This document shows positions 34,901-42,691 of a stretch of DNA of 64,000 nt, one piece after another (position 1 is the stretch's first letter; every line of letters begins with the position of its first letter). The stretch is taken from the NCBI RefSeq assembly GCF_030403775.1, contig NZ_JAQMWQ010000009.1, positions 1 through 64,000 of the forward strand. The letters run 5' to 3'. The notes under the pieces were generated by a model. The model searched no databases. It worked only from the letters and a program-made list of their open reading frames with translations, and was not told the DNA's origin. Position numbers and translations under genes: made by a program. The stretch is from Paenibacillus sp. BSR1-1 (GTDB taxonomy: Bacteria > Bacillota > Bacilli > Bacillales > Cytobacillaceae).

Positions 34901-36067
34901 TTACTTGTATTCGTGTATCGTTACACCCTGTACAACACGATTAACCGTTCCACTAGGTGAAGGAGTATCCGGTGTATTTCCGACCTTAATTGAAGCTAAT
35001 AGAGCAATCGTTTGTCCAATCATGACATACGGCAGTGACATGTAGGCATCCGGTATGATGCGGGCGTCGCTGTCGAATAAGAACGTATCACCTGTATAAT
35101 TAGTCTCTCCGTCCACAGCGATTGCACAAATATAGCCTGCGATTTGATCCTGTCTCAATTCATTTAACATATCTAAATCATATTGTCGTGTATACGGATG
35201 GTTCGAAACAAACAGAAACACTGCGGCTTTTTCATTCACAAATGATTTAGGACCATGGCGGAATCCGAGTGATGAATCGAAGGAAGTGGCAATTTTACCG
35301 GCAGTTAACTCCAATATTTTTAATTGTGCCTCTCTTGCCAAGCCCTCAAAACCACCTGAGCCAAGATAAATAATCCGTTCAAAATCGGAAGCAATCATCC
35401 TTTCTATATCTGCTCCTCTGCTAATCACACTTTGACCCATGCGGCGGATTGTTTCAACAATGGACAATTTTTCTTCCACAGACACAGAATCAAAGATGAG
35501 CAGCGCTGTTAGGGTCATACAGGTATAGCTTCCTGTCATCGCAAAGCCTTGATCATTAGATCTTTCTGGCATCAATAGTAAGAGGTTGCTGTCATCCCCT
35601 ATTGCCCGTTGTGCTAACTTTCCTTCCTTTGAGCAGGCGATGGTAATCTGGTAGAGGTCCGTTATCATTTGTTCTGCTAATTCCACTGCTGCAACGCTTT
35701 CCGGACTGTTACCGCTTCTCGCAAAGGAAATCAATAATGTTGGGATGTCCGCCTTTAAAAATTGGTAAGGATTTGACACAATTGCTGTCGTTGGAACACT
35801 CATCAGATCCCACTTTTTCTCATCGACTATTTCTTTTAAATATGGGGTAATGGTGTCACCGACATACGCGGAAGTTCCAGCCCCTGTAAAAATGACGCGG
35901 ATACGATCGTGCTTTTCAGTCAGGTTCTGTAAAAATGCTTCAATCTCAGGACTCTTCTTCGAATACAATGCAAATGTTTCACCCCATAATTCAGGTTGTT
36001 GCTTGATTTCCTGTGTTGTAAATGATGCTCCTATTGGCATTAATTTTTCCATACTTAAAGTAAACAA
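34901..36067 (-). CDS. agaS: Galactosamine-6-phosphate deaminase/isomerase AgaS
   Basis: SIS-domain enzyme of 388 residues converting galactosamine 6-phosphate to tagatose 6-phosphate and ammonia. I recognise strong similarity to E. coli AgaS: FTGAGTSAYVGDTITPYLKE, LISFARSGNSPESVAAVELA, LGFRHGPKSFV, NHPYTRQYDLDMLNEL and the closing GNTPDTPSPSGTVNRVVQGV. The start is a TTG at 36067 with AGGAG 9 bases upstream. It sits between the ROK kinase and deacetylase genes in one operon. Confidence 0.93.
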   Translation of the reverse strand: MFTLSMEKLMPIGASFTTQEIKQQPELWGETFALYSKKSPEIEAFLQNLTEKHDRIRVIFTGAGTSAYVGDTITPYLKEIVDEKKWDLMSVPTTAIVSNPYQFLKADIPTLLISFARSGNSPESVAAVELAEQMITDLYQITIACSKEGKLAQRAIGDDSNLLLLMPERSNDQGFAMTGSYTCMTLTALLIFDSVSVEEKLSIVETIRRMGQSVISRGADIERMIASDFERIIYLGSGGFEGLAREAQLKILELTAGKIATSFDSSLGFRHGPKSFVNEKAAVFLFVSNHPYTRQYDLDMLNELRQDQIAGYICAIAVDGETNYTGDTFLFDSDARIIPDAYMSLPYVMIGQTIALLASIKVGNTPDTPSPSGTVNRVVQGVTIHEYK

Positions 36068-36092
36068 ATGGTGTCACTCCTCTTAAGATTTG

Positions 36093-36992
36093 TTAAATTC
36101 CTTCGAATACCCGCAACCCAGCACCAATCACTCCATTATTTTGCTTCATTGCGCTAATCGACATTTGACTTAAAAGATGCTGTTGTTCAGGGATTTGGAT
36201 TAACTTCAGTTTTTCTTTAATGATGTCAAGCAGAAAAGGGTTGTTGGCGATCACACTGCCGCCGAAAACCACTTTATGAGGGTCTAGTAAACAGGAAATC
36301 GAATACAAGCCATGTACCCAATTGTCCGTTATTTCATCAATAATGGGCTGAAACCCGCTTGCCCCTTCGTTATATCGTTCAAAGACATCTTTAGTCGACA
36401 AAGATGCCGATTGCATTTCCTTTTGTGCTAATTTTTCGATCGCTGGTCCGGCAGACATCTTTTCCAGCCGCTCTAATTTCTTCCTGGTCGAAAGAACAGG
36501 AATTAATCCAAGTTCTCCTGCAAATCCAGCCCCTCTGAAAAATGAACCATTATGAATAATAGAGCAGGAGATGCCCGTACTAATCGTCACGTAGACAAAC
36601 GTCTCATCGGTTTTTGCCTGGGACGCCTTCCATTCGGCATAAGCCGCCATGTAAACATCATTGTCGATCGTGATCCGCTCGAGTCCAAATTGCTCCTGTA
36701 ACCTGGCAGTGACAGGAAACTGGGCCCAAGGTAAATTATTTTGAAAAATCGCAATGCCCTTTTGTCGATCCACCTTGCCCGGTACCCCGGCACCAATGCC
36801 TTCAATGTCCGCTAACGAATAAGTAGAATCTTCAAGAACTCGCTCTATCGCTTCTACCACTTTAGCAAACATCTTTTCTTTGTCAGTAGGATCACTTTTT
36901 ACCTCTGTACGTTTGAGTAATTCCCCTGTTTCAGAAATAATGCCCGCTGCAATCTTTGTTCCGCCAATATCTATACCAATTGCCTTTTTCAA
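36093..36992 (-). CDS. ROK family sugar kinase lacking the zinc motif, possible GalNAc kinase
   Basis: ROK kinase of 299 residues. GIDIGGTKIAAG is the ATP phosphate loop, IDNDVYMAAYAE holds the catalytic Asp112 and VVFGGSVI is the second ATP motif. The usual ROK zinc set (ExGH plus CxCGxxGCxE) is absent: the site reads AGELGLIPV and no cysteine cluster follows. This variant may have a different sugar site. As first gene of the aga operon it may phosphorylate GalNAc that enters unphosphorylated, as ROK-type AgaK does in other bacteria (inference). TTG start with GGAGGA 6 bases upstream. Confidence 0.8.
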   Translation of the reverse strand: MKKAIGIDIGGTKIAAGIISETGELLKRTEVKSDPTDKEKMFAKVVEAIERVLEDSTYSLADIEGIGAGVPGKVDRQKGIAIFQNNLPWAQFPVTARLQEQFGLERITIDNDVYMAAYAEWKASQAKTDETFVYVTISTGISCSIIHNGSFFRGAGFAGELGLIPVLSTRKKLERLEKMSAGPAIEKLAQKEMQSASLSTKDVFERYNEGASGFQPIIDEITDNWVHGLYSISCLLDPHKVVFGGSVIANNPFLLDIIKEKLKLIQIPEQQHLLSQMSISAMKQNNGVIGAGLRVFEGI

Positions 36993-37017
36993 TTGTACTC
37001 CTCCAAATTTATATAGA

Positions 37018-37034
37018 TGGGTTGTTGGTACAAG
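37018..37034. promoter_or_regulatory. Operator-like motif upstream of the aga operon
   Basis: TGGGTTGTTGGTACAAG. The core TGGGTTGTTGGTA recurs exactly or nearly so at 38652 and 38781. It overlaps a possible TTTAAC...TATATA promoter just upstream of the ROK kinase ribosome binding site. Confidence 0.5.
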
Positions 37035-37039
37035 TTAAA

Positions 37040-37083
37040 TTTATTAAAAACTCATAGACTACAAGCTACGAGTTTTTAATAAA
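37040..37083 (-). terminator. Leader hairpin in front of the aga operon
   Basis: TTTATTAAAAACTCATAG and CTACGAGTTTTTAATAAA pair over 18 positions with one mismatch and have Ts in the distal arm. It lies between the promoter at 37121-37153 and the first aga gene, so it may attenuate that transcript, or simply end transcription coming from the lacI side. Confidence 0.6.
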
Positions 37084-37120
37084 TGTCTTTAATTTAGTTA
37101 ATATTCTTGTCATTATTTAT

Positions 37121-37153
37121 TGTATATCATCACAACTTGTTGGGTCAACCCAA
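37121..37153 (-). promoter_or_regulatory. Probable aga operon promoter with overlapping palindromic operator
   Basis: Minus strand TTGACC (37143-37148), 16 bases, TATACA (37121-37126). The palindrome TTGGGTCAACCCAA (37140-37153) covers the -35 hexamer, as expected for a repressor site. Similar GGGTTGA sequences cover the -35 of three other promoters in the window. Confidence 0.6.
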
Positions 37154-37169
37154 TATGAAAGATTATTCT

Positions 37170-37420
37170 TTATTTTCCACCTGTTACAGCAATGCCTTCA
37201 ATAAATTGCTTTTGCAGAATGATAAATAGAACCAGCATTGGCAGGATGGCTAAAAAGGAGCCTGCCATAAGTACCGGATAGTTGGTTAAATATTGACCTT
37301 GGAGCGAGGATAACCCGACGGAAAGTGTCATCGATTCAGTAGAACTATTCACGATCATCGGCCACATTAATTCATTCCAGCTCCAAAGGCTAGTGAAAAA
37401 TTTTGTTTTCTTAATTTTTT
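37170..37420 (-). pseudogene. 3' remnant of a sugar ABC transporter permease (MalG/GanQ type)
   Basis: The minus strand reads FFTSLWSWNELMWPMIV and on through SVGLSSLQGQYLTNYPVLMA to FIEGIAVTGGK, then stop. These are the last two membrane segments of a carbohydrate ABC permease. Sequence upstream of FFTSLW no longer resembles the family and there is no ribosome binding site, so about 200 N-terminal residues are missing. It lies directly downstream of the LacI gene, suggesting that a sugar ABC operon once controlled by it was deleted. Confidence 0.75.
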
Positions 37421-37454
37421 CTTGAATTAATCCAAACGTTTTCCAACTGTTGAT

Positions 37455-37477
37455 TAAAAAAGAACCAATTAGGTTCG
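37455..37477 (-). terminator. Terminator of the lacI-type gene
   Basis: GAACC/GGTTC stem followed by TTTTTT on the minus strand, overlapping the last codons of the regulator gene. Confidence 0.65.
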
Positions 37478-38518
37478 TTTTATGTTAGAGGACTCACGAA
37501 TGACTAATTCAAACGGTAAGATCATCTTTATCGAAAGTTTAACTTCCTCTTCCACCATTTCCATAATCGTTTTAGCCGCCATTCTTCCCATTTCATATTT
37601 GGGGATATCTACTGTTGAAAGGGGTGGTGATGAATATTTTCCCATGTCAATATTATCAACACCAAAGAAAGCGATGTCCTCAGGGATTTTATAGTTATGT
37701 TCGATGACTGCTCTCATGGCAGCAATGGCCATTAAGTCACTTGCACAGACCATTGCAGTCGGCAAATGCAAGGGATCTCTTTTCATTAAACTTTTCATAC
37801 TTTCGTAGCTATTTTCCATTTGCCACTTCGTATTCATTACCCATTCTGGTTGGATAGCTAATCCTGCTTCTTCCATGGCATGTTGAAAGCCTTTAAAACG
37901 ATGTTCAGCATACAAATCTTCATACGTTTTTCCAGCTCCTCCACCAATAAACCCGATGTCCAGATGACCTTGTTTCACTAAATACTGTACCACGGTTTTG
38001 ATAGCTGCTTTACGATCATAGTCTACAGTGGCCATATTTTTATCTGAATAATGAAAGTCCATCCCTACTACAGGGATTTGTTGCTGAATATATTCAATAA
38101 GACTGTCCTCAATTCTATCCATCAAGAGGAGTCCTTCAATTCCCAATTCATAAATCGCCTTAAGGAGCAGCGACTCGTTTTCGATTTCATCCTTGGTAAT
38201 ACTAATAAGGGTGTAGTCATTATTTGCTAAAGTATCACGAATACCTGTATAAATATTTGCATAGTAAGGATTCGTTTCTGCTTGTTTTGGATTGGCTACC
38301 CAGCCAATTTTCATCGTTCTTGCCTTACTCTTTTCTTGCTTGTTGGTTACTAAATTTCGGGCATGCTGATTTGGTATGTATCCTAACTCCTTCACAGCTT
38401 CCCAAATTTTTGCTTTCGTTTCGGGATGAACATTTCTGGTCTGATCATTTTGAATCACTCTTGAAACAGTGGAAATAGAAACACCAACATATTCCGCAAT
38501 ATCCTTTAATCTTGCCAC
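37469..38518 (-). CDS. LacI family transcriptional regulator
   Basis: Repressor of about 349 residues. ARLKDIAEYVGVSISTVSRV is the DNA-binding helix-turn-helix and hinge start; the rest is a sugar-binding periplasmic-type domain (KIGWVANPKQ, PVVGMDFHYSD, TAMVCASDLMAIA, AFFGVDNIDMGK). An ATG at 38584 gives a longer product, but AGAGGTG lies 8 bases before the GTG at 38518, which begins exactly at the family N-terminus. The adjacent permease remnant suggests it once served a galactoside ABC operon; it may now act on the GalNAc genes. Confidence 0.88.
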   Translation of the reverse strand: MARLKDIAEYVGVSISTVSRVIQNDQTRNVHPETKAKIWEAVKELGYIPNQHARNLVTNKQEKSKARTMKIGWVANPKQAETNPYYANIYTGIRDTLANNDYTLISITKDEIENESLLLKAIYELGIEGLLLMDRIEDSLIEYIQQQIPVVGMDFHYSDKNMATVDYDRKAAIKTVVQYLVKQGHLDIGFIGGGAGKTYEDLYAEHRFKGFQHAMEEAGLAIQPEWVMNTKWQMENSYESMKSLMKRDPLHLPTAMVCASDLMAIAAMRAVIEHNYKIPEDIAFFGVDNIDMGKYSSPPLSTVDIPKYEMGRMAAKTIMEMVEEEVKLSIKMILPFELVIRESSNIKRT

Positions 38519-38651
38519 TGCTAAAACACCTCTTAGGTTGAACTTATGCGCTTTCTTTAATAGGATAACAAATTTTTCTCTCATTTTGGAATTTTCTTTT
38601 AAATTTTTAACAATTTAGTGAAAGAGGTTGTTCTCTCGCTCGGCTTAATGG

Positions 38652-38668
38652 TGGGTTGTTGGTATAAG
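38652..38668. promoter_or_regulatory. Operator-like motif upstream of the lacI-type gene
   Basis: TGGGTTGTTGGTATAAG, second copy of the motif at 37018, about 135 bases upstream of the regulator start. Confidence 0.45.
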
Positions 38669-38719
38669 TTTAGTTTAAAAAATAATCTTCAGTGCTAACC
38701 GAAAATTTTAACTAATTTG

Positions 38720-38749
38720 AATATACCTCCCTCAACATCAACATATCAA
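38720..38749 (-). promoter_or_regulatory. Probable promoter of the lacI-type gene
   Basis: Minus strand TTGATA (38744-38749), 18 bases, TATATT (38720-38725). The -35 lies in GTGGGTTGATATG, the same GGGTTGA context as the aga promoter. Confidence 0.5.
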
Positions 38750-38780
38750 CCCACCAACTTAAATTTAGATAAAAGTTTAT

Positions 38781-38796
38781 TGGGTTGTTGGTACAG
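38781..38796. promoter_or_regulatory. Operator-like motif, third copy
   Basis: TGGGTTGTTGGTACAG, between the gntR terminator and the lacI promoter. The order motif-hairpin is the same as at 37018-37083. Confidence 0.45.
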
Positions 38797-38809
38797 GTTT
38801 TGATTTTAA

Positions 38810-38840
38810 AAGAACTCATAGACAAAATGCTATGAGTTCT
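38810..38840 (-). terminator. Terminator of the gntR-type gene
   Basis: AGAACTCATAG/CTATGAGTTCT stem followed by TTTTAAAATC on the minus strand. Confidence 0.8.
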
Positions 38841-38843
38841 GAT

Positions 38844-39575
38844 TTAGCTTAATTCGGTGTAGAAGCGGCAGCGATCTCCACGTACAATGGATATACAAAA
38901 TTCAACTGGCACACCATTAAAATCATACGCTGTCCGTTCTAGCAGGAGTGCCGGACGACCTTCCTCCGTTTGTAGATATCCACTTTCTTCTGCACGAATA
39001 AGAACAGGTTCAAATGCCTCTTTTGCTCTGGTTACTACGATATTAAACTGTTGTGAAAACAAATCATATAAAGAAATTTCCCCTACTTTTTTTAACTGAT
39101 CTATATCTGAAACAACGTGTTTCGGAATGAAAGACGATTCCAAAATATATGGCTCATCATTGGCGCAGCGAAGGCGTTTCATTTCAATGACATTCTCATC
39201 GTCCCCCAGCTGCAGCGCTTCCTGGATTTTGGCAGTTGGTTTGACATCTTCGATTTTCAAAATGATATCCCTAGGATTCAATCCTTTTTCTTTTAATACT
39301 TTGCTAAAGCTGTAGAACCCCATCAATGACTGCTGCAATTTCGGTTTTGCCACGAAGGTTCCTTTTCCTTGGATTCGGTAAAGTATCCCTTCCTGTACAA
39401 GCTCCTCTATCGCTTTTTTAGCAGTATTGCGGCTTACACCAAATTGGTCCATTAATTGATTTTCCGAAGGGATTTTATCTCCCGGAGTCCAATGTCCCTT
39501 TTCAATCGAATCCCTTAGTCTTTCCATCAATTGGTGATATAGCGGTATTAAACTTTCATGCTGCAATGGTTTCAT
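38844..39575 (-). CDS. GntR/HutC family regulator, probable amino-sugar repressor
   Basis: Repressor of 243 residues. The N-terminal winged helix (PLYHQLMERLRDSIEKG, IPSENQLMDQFGVSRNTAKK, GKGTFVAKPK) is followed by a UTRA ligand domain (MKRLRCANDEPYILESSFIP to ERTAYDFNGVPVEFC), the layout of NagR/DasR-type amino-sugar-phosphate sensors. ATG at 39608 lacks a ribosome binding site; the one at 39575 follows GGAGGCAGG and starts at the conserved N-terminus. It lies between PTS genes and enzymes and has a near-consensus promoter with palindromes at 39625-39667. Confidence 0.87.
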   Translation of the reverse strand: MKPLQHESLIPLYHQLMERLRDSIEKGHWTPGDKIPSENQLMDQFGVSRNTAKKAIEELVQEGILYRIQGKGTFVAKPKLQQSLMGFYSFSKVLKEKGLNPRDIILKIEDVKPTAKIQEALQLGDDENVIEMKRLRCANDEPYILESSFIPKHVVSDIDQLKKVGEISLYDLFSQQFNIVVTRAKEAFEPVLIRAEESGYLQTEEGRPALLLERTAYDFNGVPVEFCISIVRGDRCRFYTELS

Positions 39576-39624
39576 TTTACTAAACCTGCCTCCAAACCAT
39601 ACTAACATTCTTTTAATAACCTAA

Positions 39625-39667
39625 ATTATAACACCAACACTTGTAGTGTCAACCTGACAACCAGGTT
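39625..39667 (-). promoter_or_regulatory. Strong promoter of the gntR-type gene with two palindromes
   Basis: Minus strand TTGACA (39647-39652), 16 bases, TATAAT (39625-39630), close to perfect. Palindromes AACCTG-N5-CAGGTT (39651-39667) and ACACT-N3-AGTGT (39637-39649) overlap the -35 and the spacer, consistent with autoregulation. Confidence 0.7.
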
Positions 39668-39819
39668 CTATAACGGAATAGTTTCTACCAAACTATAATA
39701 ATGATAGTTTATCAAAATCACTATTAATATCTTCTACACTTGTAAAATATTGATAACCTCCTTAATCGAACCATTTTCCGTGTTCCAGTCAAAACGACTA
39801 TTAAAAATAAATCAAAAAA

Positions 39820-39867
39820 TAAGGAAGCGCGAGAACCTTCCCCACACTTCCTTACTTTGCTTCCTTA
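39820..39867 (-). terminator. Terminator of the GalNAc PTS operon
   Basis: TAAGGAAGC/GCTTCCTTA stem with a T-rich tail on the minus strand, downstream of the EIIA gene. Confidence 0.7.
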
Positions 39868-39923
39868 CCCTGAGATTTTTACAAACCTAGACTTATAGAT
39901 TGTTCTACCCTTTATCGCTTTCA

Positions 39924-40346
39924 TTAAATGCCAGACTCATTGAATCTTGGACGTTCCGACTTTTGAAAACCTTTAATCGCTTCTTTACCAGTATTGATCG
40001 CTAAATCTCTTAATCCATCGATTTGAAGTCCGTCCTTTAGTAATGCAGTTTCGATGACCATCGCAAGATTTGTTCCGCCAACCACAGCAGAACCTTCCTT
40101 CCCATTCGTAAGCGCAACGGCCGTTTTAAACGGAGAACCGCCAACTAAATCACATAAGATTAAGATAGATTCACATTCTTGTAATCTTGAAAAAGCCTTA
40201 AGCAGCTTTTTCTCAAGGTCGCCTGTTGAATCGCATTCAAGAAAATCCACGTATTCTACATTGGGTTGATCTCCAGCGATTAGTTTTACAGAAGATTGAA
40301 GACCCGTTGCAAACGATCCATGACCGCTAATGATCAAACCATTCAT
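39924..40346 (-). CDS. agaF: PTS EIIA component, mannose family (AgaF-like)
   Basis: Soluble EIIA domain of 140 residues accepting phosphate from HPr on His9 (IISGHGSFATG) and passing it to EIIB. CDLVGGSPFKTA and GGTNLAMVIE match the mannose-family fold. Last gene of the EIIB-C-D-A operon. The sugar is inferred from the aga/lac neighbours as N-acetylgalactosamine or galactosamine. Confidence 0.9.
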   Translation of the reverse strand: MNGLIISGHGSFATGLQSSVKLIAGDQPNVEYVDFLECDSTGDLEKKLLKAFSRLQECESILILCDLVGGSPFKTAVALTNGKEGSAVVGGTNLAMVIETALLKDGLQIDGLRDLAINTGKEAIKGFQKSERPRFNESGI

Positions 40347-40373
40347 TTTAAAAAGCCTCCTATATGCTAAATA

Positions 40374-41243
40374 TTATAAAATGGTTCCAAAAGGAAATGG
40401 AATTTTACCAATTATACCGATGATAACGGTAATGATAATTAGCTTAACTGGAGAAAATCCCTTTTTTAATAGGTAGTACATTAATAAGGTATAGGCTAAA
40501 GGTAATAGATTTGGCATGACTTTATCAAGTAAATCCTTTTGCAGGGCAATTTTTGCTTGACCAGCATGGATCACTAAACTTGATTCTAACTTTACGAATG
40601 AGGCAATCAAGGCGCCAACAACGGTTAACCCTACAATAGATGCTGCATGTGCTACTTTTTTAGTATTTTCCTTTAAAGAACTGATAGCATTTGTGCCGGC
40701 ACTATAGCCGTAATGCATTAATCCAAATCTAAGCGAAAAATGAACTGCGTTAAAAATTAATAAGAATATGACTGCCCCCATAGGGTTTCCATCTTGCCCA
40801 AGCGAGGCACCTATACCAACGCAAATAGGAAGGAGCGTCAGCCAGAAAAGGGCATCACCAATTCCGCCAAGCGGTCCCATCATGGCTACCCGAATGGCTC
40901 TAATCGTATTTCGGTTTTGTTTCTTTTCCTCCATAGCAAGGACAATCCCCATAATAATGTTTACAAGGAATGGATGCGTGTTGAAAAATTCCATATGACT
41001 TTTCATTGATTCACTTAAATCGTGTTTATTTTTGTGAATCTTTTTCAAACCTGGCAAGATCGAATATAACCATCCTGCGGCCTGCATTCTCTCATAGTTA
41101 AATGACGCTTGTAATAAAAGGGATCGCCACACCATCTTGTTTAAATCTTTTTTAGTTACGGCCTGATTTGTGGCACCATTTTGATAATAATCCGGACTGC
41201 TCGTATGGTTGATTGTCGTTTCTACTACTTGTTTAGATTCCAC
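40374..41243 (-). CDS. agaE: PTS EIID component, mannose family (AgaE-like)
   Basis: Membrane subunit of 289 residues. WRSLLLQASFNYERMQAAGW near residue 40 is the EIID signature, and MGPLGGIGDALFW and the C-terminal hydrophobic segments are typical. The N-terminal 30 residues are a hydrophilic extension. The start overlaps the EIIC gene by 11 bases, indicating coupled translation of the membrane pair. Confidence 0.9.
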   Translation of the reverse strand: MESKQVVETTINHTSSPDYYQNGATNQAVTKKDLNKMVWRSLLLQASFNYERMQAAGWLYSILPGLKKIHKNKHDLSESMKSHMEFFNTHPFLVNIIMGIVLAMEEKKQNRNTIRAIRVAMMGPLGGIGDALFWLTLLPICVGIGASLGQDGNPMGAVIFLLIFNAVHFSLRFGLMHYGYSAGTNAISSLKENTKKVAHAASIVGLTVVGALIASFVKLESSLVIHAGQAKIALQKDLLDKVMPNLLPLAYTLLMYYLLKKGFSPVKLIIITVIIGIIGKIPFPFGTIL

Positions 41244-42006
41244 GTTTAGGAACCCCCCTTACTGATCCATCACCAGTAGTTGCTTTGAAGAAATCGTAAA
41301 GCGCGATGGCGATTCCAATTAAAGCAACAGCAATGACTGGCATGTTCATATATGTCACTAAAATAAATCCAACGATCAAAAAGGCAACATATTGTTTTTT
41401 CAACATAATCTTTAACAGCATCGCAAAACCAATTGCGGCCATCATTCCACCAGCAGCGCCAAGACCGCTAATAAGCCATTTTGGTAAAACTTCTACGACC
41501 CCTTTGGCAGCATCTGCTCCAAAATAAATCGGTAAAAAAGCAATAACGAAATAGAATACAAATAATGTAAGAATACCTAAATAATTGATTCGTTCGATTC
41601 CCTTTGTATTCGCCTCTTGTGCATATTGATCAGCTTTATGCATAACTGGCGAAAAAGCAGTAAACATGAGAGTGATACACGCCTGAACGGCAACTGCAAA
41701 CGGTACAGCAATACCGATTGCCACTTTAGGCTCTTGTCCTGTCAGAATCGCAAACGACGTTCCGATTATACCCCCAATAACAACGTTTGGAGGCTGTGCC
41801 CCAGCGAGCGGCACCATACCTGCCCACACTAACTCAATGGCAGCACCTGTTATAACTCCTGTTTTTAAATCCCCTAAAATCAAGCCAAGGATGACACCGG
41901 TTACAATCGGGCGGTGAATGTGGAACAACCCGTTAAACAGGTCTATTCCTGCAATTCCAGCCCATATGGCAACTAATAAGGCTTGAAGCAGCACGTGATT
42001 ATCCAT
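41233..42006 (-). CDS. agaW: PTS EIIC component, mannose family (AgaW-like)
   Basis: Sugar-translocating membrane subunit of 257 residues, about eight segments. GLFHIHRPIVTGVILGLILG and AAIELVWAGMVPLAGAQPPN are conserved EIIC motifs at the sugar site. It follows the EIIB gene by 16 bases and overlaps EIID. Confidence 0.9.
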   Translation of the reverse strand: MDNHVLLQALLVAIWAGIAGIDLFNGLFHIHRPIVTGVILGLILGDLKTGVITGAAIELVWAGMVPLAGAQPPNVVIGGIIGTSFAILTGQEPKVAIGIAVPFAVAVQACITLMFTAFSPVMHKADQYAQEANTKGIERINYLGILTLFVFYFVIAFLPIYFGADAAKGVVEVLPKWLISGLGAAGGMMAAIGFAMLLKIMLKKQYVAFLIVGFILVTYMNMPVIAVALIGIAIALYDFFKATTGDGSVRGVPKRGI

Positions 42007-42022
42007 TCATTCTCACTTCTTT

Positions 42023-42496
42023 CTATAAATGTTTATAAATATCATCTGGTCTTTCATCCGGAACGCGGCGTACCTCAAGTTTCACTCCTAAGTCACGCAG
42101 CTTCCTAAAGGCTTCTTTATCTTCTTCATCAACGGAAACGGTGGAGAATACTTGTGTTTTCCCTTGAGAAAAATGCATATTTCCAATATTCACCTTGTCA
42201 ATTGGCACCCCGCCCTCTACAAGTCGCAACAAATCTTGTGGTGTTTTCACAACGATAAAGATATACTGTTCATCTGCTGCATTGTGGATCACATCAATGG
42301 TTGTCTGGATAGAGAAAAAGCGAATTCCGATTGACCCCGGAACAACCATTTCCATTAAATCCTGCTGTACCTCATCTTCAGACACTTCATCATTTGCGAC
42401 GACAATTAAATTAGCTCCTAAATGATTAACCCATGTAACTCCTACTTGACCATGGACCAATCGGTTGTCGATTCTTGTTAACAAAATATTCGGCAT
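42023..42496 (-). CDS. agaV: PTS EIIB component, mannose family (AgaV-like)
   Basis: Soluble phosphotransfer domain of 157 residues. RIDNRLVHGQVG places the phosphorylated His15. A TTG at 42544 is in frame, but AGGGGG is 7 bases before ATG 42496, where the family sequence begins. First gene of the PTS operon, preceded by a short leader frame that ends 4 bases upstream and by a large inverted repeat. Confidence 0.92.
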   Translation of the reverse strand: MPNILLTRIDNRLVHGQVGVTWVNHLGANLIVVANDEVSEDEVQQDLMEMVVPGSIGIRFFSIQTTIDVIHNAADEQYIFIVVKTPQDLLRLVEGGVPIDKVNIGNMHFSQGKTQVFSTVSVDEEDKEAFRKLRDLGVKLEVRRVPDERPDDIYKHL

Positions 42497-42500
42497 GATA

Positions 42501-42581
42501 TTACCCCCTGGAAAATGATTGATGGATTGGATATATCTTAACAATTGCAGTAGATAAGAACAGTGACAGCATCTTTTTCAT
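42501..42581 (-). CDS. Possible 26-aa leader peptide upstream of the PTS operon
   Basis: GGAGGGG lies 12 bases before ATG 42581. The frame reads MKKMLSLFLSTAIVKI and stops at 42501, inside the ribosome binding site of the EIIB gene. It looks like the first half of a signal peptide. It could couple translation to EIIB or be the stump of an older secreted-protein gene. Confidence 0.35.
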   Translation of the reverse strand: MKKMLSLFLSTAIVKIYPIHQSFSRG

Positions 42582-42623
42582 ATATATTAGTTTCCCCTCC
42601 AATCATAATAAAGATTGATTATT

Positions 42624-42659
42624 AGGGTTAACGCATTAACAGGTTAATGGGTTAACCCT
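42624..42659. promoter_or_regulatory. Double operator upstream of the PTS operon
   Basis: AGGGTTAACGCATTAAC and GTTAATGGGTTAACCCT form an inverted repeat with 17-base arms, one mismatch and a 2-base centre. It can also be read as two adjacent GTTAA-N4-TTAAC palindromes, the size of LacI-family operators. No T-run follows on the minus strand, so an operator is more likely than a terminator for the GH31 gene. Confidence 0.6.
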
Positions 42660-42691
42660 AACACCACTAAAGTAATAAGAGACTTTTATTT

